Shown piece after piece: positions 13,528 to 21,576 of a stretch of DNA of 45,041 nucleotides. Source of the stretch: Archaeoglobus sp. UBA230 (lineage in GTDB: Archaea; Halobacteriota; Archaeoglobi; Archaeoglobales; Archaeoglobaceae); NCBI GenBank assembly GCA_002507545.1, contig DAVR01000038.1, positions 1 to 45,041 on the forward strand. Reading direction: 5' to 3'. The notes beneath the pieces were generated by a model. That model worked only from the letters and a program-made list of their open reading frames with translations. It was not told where the DNA came from and ran no database searches. Position 1 is the first letter of the stretch. Every line of letters starts with the position of its first letter. Position numbers and translations under genes: made by a program.

Positions 13528-14454
13528 TCAATGCTTTTCTCCCGAGTCAAGACTCGCCAAGCTACCAAGCTCAGAAAGTCTTGGCAACCCCTCCCTCGCT
13601 CCGAATTTCTGGATGCAATAAGACGCTACAAGATTCCCGAGCTTGCCGCACTCCTCCGCATCTTTGCCCCTTAGAAATCCGTATATGAAGCCCGCGTTGA
13701 AGGCGTCTCCTGCTCCTGTTGTGTCAACAACTTTGACGCTGAATGGCTTAACCTGAACTTCCTTACCTCCGCTCTTTATCCAGCAACCCTTGGCGCCAAG
13801 TTTAACAGCAACTATATCCACACCCATGTTCAGACACTCTTCTGCGGCATCTCTATAATCTGTGCCAAAAAGCATCTCAATTTCTTGCCTGCTGGGTAGA
13901 AATATAGTCGTGTTTTCAATTATCCTCTTCATGTCCTGCAAGCCTCTCTCAGCATACGGCATTCCTGGATCAAAGCTCACATACTCGAATTCTTCAACAA
14001 TCCTCTTCTGCGATTCCAGCGAATCGAGACCGTTTTTGCAAATGAACGATGTAAGATGGATGAGCTTATACTTTCTTGCCTCTTCTACGTTTATCTCATC
14101 ATATTTCAGAGTATCATTCACTCCCGGATCAACGAGAATTGCTCTGTTGCCAGCATCATCTACGAAAATCATCGCGTTACCACTCCTGCCCTCAGCTCTC
14201 GTTATAAGCACCGTTTCAACACCCTCTCTCTCAAAATCTGCCAGCAGAATTCTTGCCTCTTCATCACTTCCTACCTTTCCGATATACGCTGTTTTGACCT
14301 TTAATCTTGCAAGTCCAACGATAGTATTTGCTGCACTCCCCCCTGGATAGAGTTTCACGTCCTTTACAAATCCCTCTTCGTCGGCACTCGGAATCTTGTC
14401 CACTGAGTATATCTTGTCAAGGTTTAAAGCCCCGAAACCTACAACTTCATTCAA
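13528..14454 (-). CDS. PfkB-family carbohydrate kinase
   Basis: A ribokinase-fold sugar or nucleoside kinase of about 308 residues. The N-terminal motif LYPGGSAANTIVGLARL and the C-terminal signature DTTGAGDAFNAGF (anion hole plus catalytic Asp) are both intact. The specific substrate (ribose, fructose-6-phosphate, nucleoside or other) cannot be read from sequence. The probable start is TTG 14454, overlapping the ferredoxin stop by 8 nt. A start at 14481 would overlap the ferredoxin by more than 30 nt and place Met well before the conserved first strand. Co-transcribed with the ferredoxin. Confidence 0.85.
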   Translation of the reverse strand: MNEVVGFGALNLDKIYSVDKIPSADEEGFVKDVKLYPGGSAANTIVGLARLKVKTAYIGKVGSDEEARILLADFEREGVETVLITRAEGRSGNAMIFVDDAGNRAILVDPGVNDTLKYDEINVEEARKYKLIHLTSFICKNGLDSLESQKRIVEEFEYVSFDPGMPYAERGLQDMKRIIENTTIFLPSRQEIEMLFGTDYRDAAEECLNMGVDIVAVKLGAKGCWIKSGGKEVQVKPFSVKVVDTTGAGDAFNAGFIYGFLRGKDAEECGKLGNLVASYCIQKFGAREGLPRLSELGSLASLDSGEKH

Positions 14455-14617
14455 GGCTAATCGCCTCGGTTGGGCACACATCTACACAAGCTCCACATTC
14501 TGTGCAAATTTCGTAGTCAACATGAGCGTAGTCATTGAGTTCAATTGCCCCTACAGGACATTCATCAACGCATATCCCGCAACCATCACACAGAGATTTA
14601 TCAACGATAGCAGGCAT
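14447..14617 (-). CDS. 2[4Fe-4S] ferredoxin
   Basis: A 56-residue low-potential electron carrier with two complete cluster motifs: CDGCGICVDECP at residues 10-21 and CTECGACVDVCP at 38-49. This is the standard bacterial-type ferredoxin length. It lies immediately upstream of the PfkB kinase on the minus strand with overlapping stop and start. The link between the two is unknown, and its redox partners are not encoded nearby. Confidence 0.92.
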   Translation of the reverse strand: MPAIVDKSLCDGCGICVDECPVGAIELNDYAHVDYEICTECGACVDVCPTEAISLE

Positions 14618-14716
14618 GGATTAAGTAGGATATGTAGTATTAAATGTCTTCGAATTCACCCTTGGATTTGCAAGATTGCAAGTTACATTTAAGTATCTTT
14701 ATGCTCGTTTAATATT

Positions 14717-15451
14717 ATGACGCGAGATTACAAGTTTGGAGATTACGCAAAATTCGGAATTCCCAAGCTGGACGAGTATCTTGGTGGTGGACTCGATAGA
14801 TATTCTGAGAATTTAATAATCGGAAGGAGTGGCATTGGCAAAACAATTCTTGCCGCACACTGGGCTGCCGAAGGCGTAAGAAATGGAGAAACGGTGGTTT
14901 ATCTCTCCACAACTATGAACAGGAAAAACTGTGAAACCTATCTCAAGAGGTTCCCCTTTATGAAGGATGTGTATGATAAAATTCACTGGAGATTTATAAG
15001 GGTTGATCCGAAGTATATACTGCCCGTTACAAAGGAGAAAATAGTTAACGGATTGAGGGCTACATTTGGAATTGAAGGGGAGGATATTGACAGAGTCGTC
15101 TTCGATTCATGCACAGATTTGGAAAAAACCCTTGCCGATCCTGTCCTCTACAGAAGAGCCATCAGTATAATGGCTGACCTATCCTACGATTACGAGATCA
15201 CATCTCTGTGGGTTGAAGAGGCGCCGATGATGGGTGAGTGGAGTGACACGAAGAACATTGTGGACTGTGTCATCTTTCTCGACCTCCTGCGGGTTCCGGA
15301 GGGATATGCGAGGGCGATGAGAATACTTAAAAAATACAGAACTTCTCACCCGCTGTTCTGGATACCCTACGACATAACGGATGAGGGAATAGTTATTAAA
15401 CACGGGTATTACGTTAGAAAGAGCTATGACTACGAATTCAAATGTGACTGA
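14717..15451 (+). CDS. KaiC/RadA-like ATPase, intact P-loop
   Basis: A 244-residue single-domain RecA-superfamily protein. The KaiC start FGIPKLDEYLGGGL leads into Walker A GRSGIGKT (36-43), and RVVFDSCTDL is a Walker B-like strand. It opens a rightward cluster of four KaiC-like genes. A TATA-like TTTAAGTAT about 25 nt upstream and the lack of a ribosome-binding site suggest a near-leaderless mRNA. KaiC-like archaeal proteins are regulatory ATPases, sometimes kinases; the role here is unknown. Confidence 0.75.
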   Translation: MTRDYKFGDYAKFGIPKLDEYLGGGLDRYSENLIIGRSGIGKTILAAHWAAEGVRNGETVVYLSTTMNRKNCETYLKRFPFMKDVYDKIHWRFIRVDPKYILPVTKEKIVNGLRATFGIEGEDIDRVVFDSCTDLEKTLADPVLYRRAISIMADLSYDYEITSLWVEEAPMMGEWSDTKNIVDCVIFLDLLRVPEGYARAMRILKKYRTSHPLFWIPYDITDEGIVIKHGYYVRKSYDYEFKCD

Positions 15452-15986
15452 GGCGATACAGGAAGCAATTGATAGGGGGGCGGAAATAATACTTGTTAAG
15501 GTTGACTCCAAAAAGTATGTTAAGGTTAGTCTTGAAATTCTAAAACATTTCACAACCGTCGCGGAGGGGATATTTGTAACCTTAAACAGACCCTACTTCA
15601 GCCTTAAAAAGATGCTTACAAAAGAAGGGATTGACTCATCCAAAATCATATTTATTGACTGTATCACGTTGCAGCTTGGAGGAGAACCGATAGACGAGGA
15701 CAGGTGCTTTTATCTCACATCTCCCGATCCAGTTCAACTTCAGGTGACGATAGAGAGGGCAATGGACTTAGTTCTGGCGGAGAACAGGTTCATTTATCTT
15801 GACTCCCTTTCAACTATTTCACTTTACAAGTCCTTTGAAACTCTGATAAAATTCCTCAGGCATCTTACGGGCAAGATGAGGCTTAGAGGTTTTGTTGGGA
15901 CGATATTTATGCTTGAGAAGGAGATGGACGAGAGCTATTACTCTCAGATATCTCTGATGTGCGATGTGGTTATCGAGGTGGAGTGA
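15426..15986 (+). CDS. KaiC-like paralogue without a P-loop
   Basis: A 186-residue protein with the beta-alpha pattern of the RecA core: a strand with IFVTLNRPYFSLKKML and a Walker B-like RFIYLDSLSTISLYKS. No GxxGxGKT loop is present, and the N-terminus starts directly with ILVKVDSKKY. It resembles the archaeal DUF7504-type HTR-like proteins. It overlaps the preceding gene by 26 nt and the following gene by 1 nt. It is probably a non-catalytic partner of the neighbouring ATPases. Confidence 0.6.
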   Translation: MTTNSNVTEAIQEAIDRGAEIILVKVDSKKYVKVSLEILKHFTTVAEGIFVTLNRPYFSLKKMLTKEGIDSSKIIFIDCITLQLGGEPIDEDRCFYLTSPDPVQLQVTIERAMDLVLAENRFIYLDSLSTISLYKSFETLIKFLRHLTGKMRLRGFVGTIFMLEKEMDESYYSQISLMCDVVIEVE

Positions 15987-16738
15987 TGAAGTTCACTACT
16001 GGCGTCGAATTTCTCGATAAGCAGATTGAGGGGATTCATCCCGGATTGGTAATCCTCTACGAGTCCGTTGGAGCGGGGGGGAGAGAGTTTGCTTTAACCT
16101 CCATGCTCAACAACGCTGGGAAGTATAAAACCAGCTATCTGGCAATCTCAAAGCCGAGGGACGTTGTTGAGAGGGAGATCAAGCTCGTCTTTCCTGAAAG
16201 GAAGATTGAGAACATAGAGTTTGAAATTTTGAGTTTTGCAGATTTCTACTTCAAGGATACACTTGTTCCACTAAGATGGGTTGCAGACAAGAGTCTTGGC
16301 GTTGAACTGCTTAAAACAGAAAAGAATGTGTTCAACAAGCTTGTTGAGTTCTTTGACAATTTGCAGCCGGAGAGCTATGTTTTCATAGACTCGCTTACCG
16401 ACCTTGCAAGGATAGCGGAGATGAAGTTCGGCTGGGAGAATCTGATTGATATTCTTAAGGGCTTGAGAATTCTGTGCATGAAAAAGCAGATACTCCTGAC
16501 CATGCTTCTTACGTCGAACGTATTTGAGAGAGGAAAAGAGGAGGAGTTGCTTGATCAGGCTGATGGGGTTGTGGTCTTTGAGTGGTTGGTGGAGAAAGAC
16601 TCCATAACGAGGTGGATGTATTTCAGAAAGTTCTTGGGGTTACTCCCACTAATAGAAAAGGAGAGAATAGTGAAATACAATGTTAGAATTGACCCGGCGC
16701 TTGGCTTCACAATTTCGAGAGTTATGAGGGTGCTGTAA
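15986..16738 (+). CDS. KaiC-like protein with degenerate Walker A
   Basis: A 250-residue protein starting at ATG 15986 (TGATG overlap with the previous stop). It has the KaiC opening TTGVEFLDKQIEGIHPG, but the loop reads ESVGAGGREFA at 26-36, where the family has a Gly at the first position and Lys-Thr at the end. The Walker B-like YVFIDSLTDLARIAE remains. ATP binding is therefore doubtful. It may hetero-oligomerise with the intact paralogues on either side. Confidence 0.65.
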   Translation: MKFTTGVEFLDKQIEGIHPGLVILYESVGAGGREFALTSMLNNAGKYKTSYLAISKPRDVVEREIKLVFPERKIENIEFEILSFADFYFKDTLVPLRWVADKSLGVELLKTEKNVFNKLVEFFDNLQPESYVFIDSLTDLARIAEMKFGWENLIDILKGLRILCMKKQILLTMLLTSNVFERGKEEELLDQADGVVVFEWLVEKDSITRWMYFRKFLGLLPLIEKERIVKYNVRIDPALGFTISRVMRVL

Positions 16739-16761
16739 AATTTTAGTTTAGAGGTGATGGC

Positions 16762-17442
16762 ATGCTGAAGACTGGGATTGAGGGGCTTGATGCTTTGCTT
16801 GGCGGTGGAATTCCTGAAGGGCATATTGTTGCAGTTGTGGGGAGTTATGGCACTGGAAAGACAACTCTCGGCCTGCATTTCATATATGAGGGGTTGAAAA
16901 ATGGAGAAAGCTGCATGATAATAAGCTTTGATGAAGATGAGCAGAGCATTATTGATAATGCAAGAAGTGTGGGCATGGATATGGAAAGCTTTAGTGACAG
17001 GCTTCACGTAGTCCGGCTTGAAGCTGCTGAGGTGAGAAGAAGCCTTGAAAAGCTTGAAAGTGATCTGCCTGAGGTAATAGGCAGTGTAGGGACAAAAAGG
17101 ATGTTGATTGACTCAATAAGCGTTCTTGAAACTCTTTTTGATGATGCTGGGAGGTATCAGATGCTTGCAACCTTCAGAAAAATTCTGAAAAACGCTGGAA
17201 TTACGGCAATCATAACGAGTGAGGCGGATAAATATCATCCCACAACCTCTAAGTATGGATTACTTGAATATGTATGTGATGGACTGATAAGCCTGAAAGT
17301 GATAAGAAAGAGTGAGCTTGACGAGCCGACCCTCGGTCTTGAGGTCGTAAAGATGAGAAGAGTGAGACATTCAAGAAAGCCTAAGCCCTACATGATTACC
17401 GATAGCGGAATTGTTGTTTACGAAGAAGCTGAGATATTTTAG
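16762..17442 (+). CDS. KaiC-like ATPase, canonical
   Basis: A 226-residue, most typical KaiC-domain protein of the cluster: TGIEGLDALLGGGIPEG at 4-20, Walker A GSYGTGKTT at 27-35, FDEDEQSI with the acidic pair after the third strand, and Walker B RMLIDSISVLE. It follows the preceding gene by 23 nt with a GAGGTGATGGC ribosome-binding site. It is probably an ATP-dependent regulator working with the three neighbouring proteins. Confidence 0.8.
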   Translation: MLKTGIEGLDALLGGGIPEGHIVAVVGSYGTGKTTLGLHFIYEGLKNGESCMIISFDEDEQSIIDNARSVGMDMESFSDRLHVVRLEAAEVRRSLEKLESDLPEVIGSVGTKRMLIDSISVLETLFDDAGRYQMLATFRKILKNAGITAIITSEADKYHPTTSKYGLLEYVCDGLISLKVIRKSELDEPTLGLEVVKMRRVRHSRKPKPYMITDSGIVVYEEAEIF

Positions 17443-17479
17443 GAAACTTTCAAATACAACCTTTTATTTTGAGTCAGTG

Positions 17480-18355
17480 ATGGATGAAGAGGTTAGGGAG
17501 AAATTGCTGAAAGCCGGGGAGATATTGCGAACTGCAGTCAACGAGGCTGTTGAGAAGATATCACCGGGAGTGAAGTTACTCGAAGTGGCAGAATTTGTGG
17601 AGAACAGAATTGAAGAGCTTGGGGGCAAGCCAGCGTTCCCATGCAACATCTCGATAAACAGTGACGCGGCTCATTTTACTCCCAAGAGAGATGACGAGAG
17701 GGTGTTTGATGACGGAGATATTGTAAAGCTTGATGTTGGAGCGCATATTGATGGTTACATTGCGGATATGGCTGTAACTGTTGACCTCGGAAGCAACAAT
17801 GATCTCGTTAAAGCAGCAAAGGACGCTCTTTTTGCTGCGATAGATGTTGTAAAGGCTGGGGTTAGCGTTTCTGAAGTTGGAAAGGCAATTGAGGATGCGA
17901 TAAAGAGCTACGGGTTTAAACCCATTGTGAATCTGACAGGTCATGGACTTCTGCCCTATCTGACCCACGCTCCACCAAGCATCTACAACTATGCAACTGA
18001 GAGGGGAGTGACGCTTGAAGAGGGGATGGTGATAGCAATAGAACCCTTCGCCACAGATGGAGTGGGGAGGGTGGTGGAGAGGGGAGAGTGTGAGATATAT
18101 AGCATCCTTCAGCCAAGACCTGTGAGGATGAAGCTGGCGAGGGAAATAATAAGGGATGTTCAGGAGAAGTATAAAACTCTCCCCTTTGCAAAACGATGGC
18201 TGAGCAAGGCTCCAGAGATAATACTTTCCAAGCTCGTTCGAGAAGGTGTTTTAAGAGCTTACCCAGTCCTCACAGAAGTATCTGGTGGACTTGTGAGTCA
18301 GTGGGAGCACACACTAATAGTTGAGGATGGTGGGGCAACCATCACAACAATTTAG
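17480..18355 (+). CDS. map: Methionine aminopeptidase, archaeal type II
   Basis: Removes the initiator methionine from new proteins. The 291-residue length is normal for archaeal type II enzymes. The five metal ligands are visible: Asp in KLDVGAHIDG and in YIADMAVTVD, His in LTGHGLLPYLTHAP, Glu in MVIAIEPFA and Glu in SQWEHTLIVED. ATG 17480 is chosen over an upstream codon because it begins with the usual helix (EVREKLLKAGEI) and because the longer form has an unstructured extension overlapping the KaiC gene. It ends tail to tail with cbiO. Confidence 0.95.
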   Translation: MDEEVREKLLKAGEILRTAVNEAVEKISPGVKLLEVAEFVENRIEELGGKPAFPCNISINSDAAHFTPKRDDERVFDDGDIVKLDVGAHIDGYIADMAVTVDLGSNNDLVKAAKDALFAAIDVVKAGVSVSEVGKAIEDAIKSYGFKPIVNLTGHGLLPYLTHAPPSIYNYATERGVTLEEGMVIAIEPFATDGVGRVVERGECEIYSILQPRPVRMKLAREIIRDVQEKYKTLPFAKRWLSKAPEIILSKLVREGVLRAYPVLTEVSGGLVSQWEHTLIVEDGGATITTI

Positions 18356-19068
18356 AGAACTCCAACTCTCTCAAGCAATTCAATATCGTGGAGAAGTTCT
18401 TTTCCGCCAACAGCCTCTATTTTATGATCGAGATTTAGCAGTACAACCTTATCAATCAACTTTTTCGCAACATCAAGTTCGTGTGTCGCAACGATAATTG
18501 TTCCATCAAAACTCTTTAGAGTTTCCATGATCTGTCTTCTTGTCTTCCCGTCAACATAGGCTGTTGGTTCGTCAAGCAGTAGAACCTCGGGATTGTAAAT
18601 CAGGACACTGGCTATCTCAACCTTTTTCTTCTCACCGCCACTCAGTCTGAAGGGTGGCTTATCTGTTATATGCTCAATTCTGAACATTTTCGCGTAAGCT
18701 TTCAGAACTCTTTCGAGTTCTTCATCGCTCCACTCAAGCTGTCTCGGAACATACAGCAATTCATCCCTCACGGTGGGGTTGAAAAGAAAATCATCAGGAT
18801 TCTGAAAAACGACACCTATTCTCCTCCTAATCTCCTCAACATTTTTCTTATCTGGCTCTTTTCCAAAAATCTTAACTCTACCCTCTGTTGGTTTTATTAA
18901 ACCTGAAAGAAGAAGAATTAGGGTTGATTTTCCGCTTCCGTTAGCTCCTATTAGTCCAATTCTATCTCCACTGTAAACTTCGAGATTAACGTCTCTAACA
19001 CCTACACTTCCGTCAGGGTATCTGTAGCTGACGTTCTCTGCCTCTATTGTCTTCAGATTATCACCCAC
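18352..19068 (-). CDS. cbiO: Cobalt/nickel ECF transporter ATP-binding protein CbiO
   Basis: A 238-residue ABC ATPase. Walker A GANGSGKST, Q-loop FQNPDDFLF, signature LSGGEKKK, Walker B VLLLDEPTAY and switch His in VATHELD are all intact. With CbiQ and CbiM it forms an energy-coupling-factor importer for Co2+ or Ni2+. It overlaps cbiQ upstream by 16 nt and the map gene by 4 nt at its end. Confidence 0.93.
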   Translation of the reverse strand: MGDNLKTIEAENVSYRYPDGSVGVRDVNLEVYSGDRIGLIGANGSGKSTLILLLSGLIKPTEGRVKIFGKEPDKKNVEEIRRRIGVVFQNPDDFLFNPTVRDELLYVPRQLEWSDEELERVLKAYAKMFRIEHITDKPPFRLSGGEKKKVEIASVLIYNPEVLLLDEPTAYVDGKTRRQIMETLKSFDGTIIVATHELDVAKKLIDKVVLLNLDHKIEAVGGKELLHDIELLERVGVL

Positions 19069-19784
19069 CAGAAGGCCGTGAAGCCGACAATCGTTGAGTA
19101 AATCAAATCCAGCTTTTTAATTTTTCCTCTATACTCTACAACATTACCACCCCTCGCCTCAATGGCAAGTTGTACCCTTTCAGCCCTCTCAAAACTTCTT
19201 AAGAAAAAGAGACCAACGGCCTCTCCACCCTTTCGCCACAAATCCATGTGGCTCCCTTTTGCTACCCTCCTACTCTCTCTTGCCAGAAGAATTGCAAATA
19301 GTTCCCTGAACATCAGAATTGCATATCTGTAGGCAATCCAGAGAGCAGAGACGAATGTTTTTGGAACCTTGAAGTATCTCAGTGATGAGCAGAGATCAGC
19401 GAAGCTCGTTGTCATGATCAGCATCTGTACTGCGATCAGTGATGCTGCTACCCTGAGGGTGAAGATTACGCCGTATAATGGATTGTAGACTGACAGAGGC
19501 AATACAACGATAAAGGAAAAGAGTGTGAATAACCATATCCTCTCAAACATTCTTTTCATATTCAACCCTGCAATTGCCGAGATGACAAGAAGGAAGAGCA
19601 AAATCGTAATCACCTTGCTGAGGCTAAAGGTTGAAACTGCAAGGACTACGAAAACAACAGTAGAGACGAGTTTAACCCTTCCGTCTATCTTGTGCAGAGC
19701 GCTTTTGTTGGAGTATTCATGAATCAAAAAATTTTGAAAATAGTCTGAAGCCTCCTTTATCGTTCTCTCAAGTAGTTCGTGCAT
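19053..19784 (-). CDS. cbiQ: Cobalt/nickel ECF transporter transmembrane protein CbiQ
   Basis: A 243-residue membrane protein with about five hydrophobic helices and the EcfT/CbiQ coupling motifs near the C-terminus (ARESRRVAKGSH and AIEARGGNV), which contact the ATPase. It is coupled by overlap to both cbiM and cbiO. It converts ATP hydrolysis into movement of the substrate-binding CbiM unit. Confidence 0.93.
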   Translation of the reverse strand: MHELLERTIKEASDYFQNFLIHEYSNKSALHKIDGRVKLVSTVVFVVLAVSTFSLSKVITILLFLLVISAIAGLNMKRMFERIWLFTLFSFIVVLPLSVYNPLYGVIFTLRVAASLIAVQMLIMTTSFADLCSSLRYFKVPKTFVSALWIAYRYAILMFRELFAILLARESRRVAKGSHMDLWRKGGEAVGLFFLRSFERAERVQLAIEARGGNVVEYRGKIKKLDLIYSTIVGFTAFWWVII

Positions 19785-20655
19785 ATCGTGCCATTACATA
19801 TCCGAGAGCTAAAACTATTACTGTCCCTACTATCCCAGCTATTAGAGTTCCTGTATACGGATCAATTCCCGGTACGGTGTAGTCGGGTAGCAGACCTTCG
19901 TAAATCGGGTTCTCAGACAATCCCAGCATCTCTGCAGCGTTTTCAAGCGGCTCAGAATATCCAACAAGCTCAGCCGCGTAGGCAAATAGGGGAGAAACGA
20001 CAATCATAGCAGCGATAACTGCTAAAGCAGTTTTTCCTGGGGCAGCCTTCTCTTCAAGTATATCTGGACGCGAGGAGGCGATGTAGCTCACAACTCCTGC
20101 CGTGATTGTGCCTTCCACGATACCGAGTATTCCATGCCACAAGCCCATAACGGGAACTGTAACGCTCAGCCCGTATCCGAAGGATGTTGAGAGGCCTATT
20201 TCAATCCCAGCGAAGATTGCGGCAAGAGTTATTCCTATCCAGCCTGCAATGAAGGATGCCGCACTTTTTCCAAATCTTTCAAATGCTCTGTAGGCATAGT
20301 AACCCAAAAACACATTTATGACGGCCATGTTCCATACATTTGCTCCAAGTGCCGTTATGCCACCATCCGCAAACACAAGACACTGGATCGTGAGGACAAC
20401 TGCCATCGCAAGACTTCCAGCATAGGGGCCGAGAAGGATGCCTGCCAATGCTCCACCAACAAAATGGGCAGACGTTCCGCCGGGGATTGGCCAGTTGAGC
20501 ATCTGTGCGGCAAATATTGCTGCTGCCACTATTCCGAATAGGGGTGTAAACTTCTCATCTCTGAGCCTGTAAATTGAATACCCCAGAACAACCAAGGAGA
20601 GTATGTAAAGTATTCCTGCTATGGGTAAATCCAGATATCCGTCGGGTATGTGCAA
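19768..20655 (-). CDS. cbiM: Cobalt/nickel-binding CbiM with fused CbiN/PDGKN-like tail
   Basis: A 295-residue substrate-binding membrane component. It starts MHIPDGYLD, whose N-terminal amine and His2 bind Co2+ or Ni2+ in this family. Residues about 205-290, with large loop YTVPGIDPYTGT and a final helix, look like the CbiN/NikN partner fused to CbiM, explaining the absence of a separate cbiN gene. The start codon is TTG (20655), fixed by the essential MHIPDG and a strong GAGGTGAG site. The upstream minus-strand ATATTTATTAAC is the likely promoter. Confidence 0.92.
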   Translation of the reverse strand: MHIPDGYLDLPIAGILYILSLVVLGYSIYRLRDEKFTPLFGIVAAAIFAAQMLNWPIPGGTSAHFVGGALAGILLGPYAGSLAMAVVLTIQCLVFADGGITALGANVWNMAVINVFLGYYAYRAFERFGKSAASFIAGWIGITLAAIFAGIEIGLSTSFGYGLSVTVPVMGLWHGILGIVEGTITAGVVSYIASSRPDILEEKAAPGKTALAVIAAMIVVSPLFAYAAELVGYSEPLENAAEMLGLSENPIYEGLLPDYTVPGIDPYTGTLIAGIVGTVIVLALGYVMARYARTT

Positions 20656-20749
20656 GTTCTCACCTCGTATTATTTTTTGGAAGATTTTTCACATCAGTTA
20701 ATAAATATTTTGGTTTTCAGTATTCTTGACCAGCGGGGAAGAATTTACA

Positions 20750-21484
20750 TCAAAGTTTTCCATGATAGAGGAAGTTTACGAATTCTTCTGGAAGTTTCTC
20801 AGTCTTAATTCTTTCTTCAACCTCGCTTCTCCTGAACTCCACTTCCTCAAAGTAAACATCCAGATTTCTTGTATCTATCACTGCGAAGCTCGGCTTCTCG
20901 TCTCGTCTGTAGTATCCGATAGCTCCCGGACAGACGACCCTACCGTACTTCGTTTCTACAATAAATCTATCTTTTCCGGCAACTACAAGCATTTCATACT
21001 TCCTTATCGGCGAAAGAATAGTCTCATAGTAAGCCGTCGGCTGACTCGGTAGGACCTCACCCTTAAGAAGGTCAAAGGGACTCCCGTAGCACATGAAAAA
21101 CTCGTTGTCTCCAGATTTCTCAGCCACAAATGCTGGAACATAGTTCCTTATCCATTTCCTCCCTTCTCTACCAAGACTTTCGTAGTTCCATTCCACTGCT
21201 TTAAGTTCAATCTCTGTAAGCTCCTGATTTAGATTTTCTTTGTCTTCCGAGTATCTCGCGATTGCGTGGTCGTAGATACCGCGAATCGCTTTAATGTAGT
21301 CTCCACTTCCTGAGATTAGCTCGTAAACTTCTCTTGCGTAGGGGAAGAACCCGAATATTCCAAGCACGTAGACTTTTTCAATATTCTCTCCGTCCTCTTT
21401 AAGCTTCTCTACTTTTCCAAGCATCGCGGACAGAGCAAGCAGGTTTCCATGCAGATTTGATGCAACTGCTATCTTCATAATCAT
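20750..21484 (-). CDS. Metallophosphoesterase-fold protein with lost metal ligands
   Basis: A 244-residue protein aligned with the calcineurin-like (YfcE/MJ0912-like) phosphoesterases: IAVASNLHGNLLAL, VYVLGIFGFFPYAREV, AIRGIYDHAI and VVAGKDRFIV. Each catalytic block is altered. The expected SDxHGN is SNLHGN, GD is GI, GNHD is GIYD, and GHTH is GKDR. The scaffold is kept but the two-metal centre should be gone, so a binding or regulatory role is more likely than catalysis. Confidence 0.75.
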   Translation of the reverse strand: MIMKIAVASNLHGNLLALSAMLGKVEKLKEDGENIEKVYVLGIFGFFPYAREVYELISGSGDYIKAIRGIYDHAIARYSEDKENLNQELTEIELKAVEWNYESLGREGRKWIRNYVPAFVAEKSGDNEFFMCYGSPFDLLKGEVLPSQPTAYYETILSPIRKYEMLVVAGKDRFIVETKYGRVVCPGAIGYYRRDEKPSFAVIDTRNLDVYFEEVEFRRSEVEERIKTEKLPEEFVNFLYHGKL

Positions 21485-21576
21485 TCCTCCTTGATTTGTT
21501 GTCTAATCTAAATGTTCATCTCGTGATCAAGTAGTTTTTCGTTAAACTTTTTATATTCCAGAATGGAGCTTCAAAC

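Noticed and set aside
14455-14481. Longer start for the PfkB kinase
   Set aside because: The added residues are encoded inside the ferredoxin gene and precede the conserved first strand.
20656-20749. Cobalamin riboswitch or NikR operator before cbiM
   Set aside because: No conserved B12-box or GTATGA/TCATAC dyad could be seen; only a TATA-like box and ribosome-binding site are evident.
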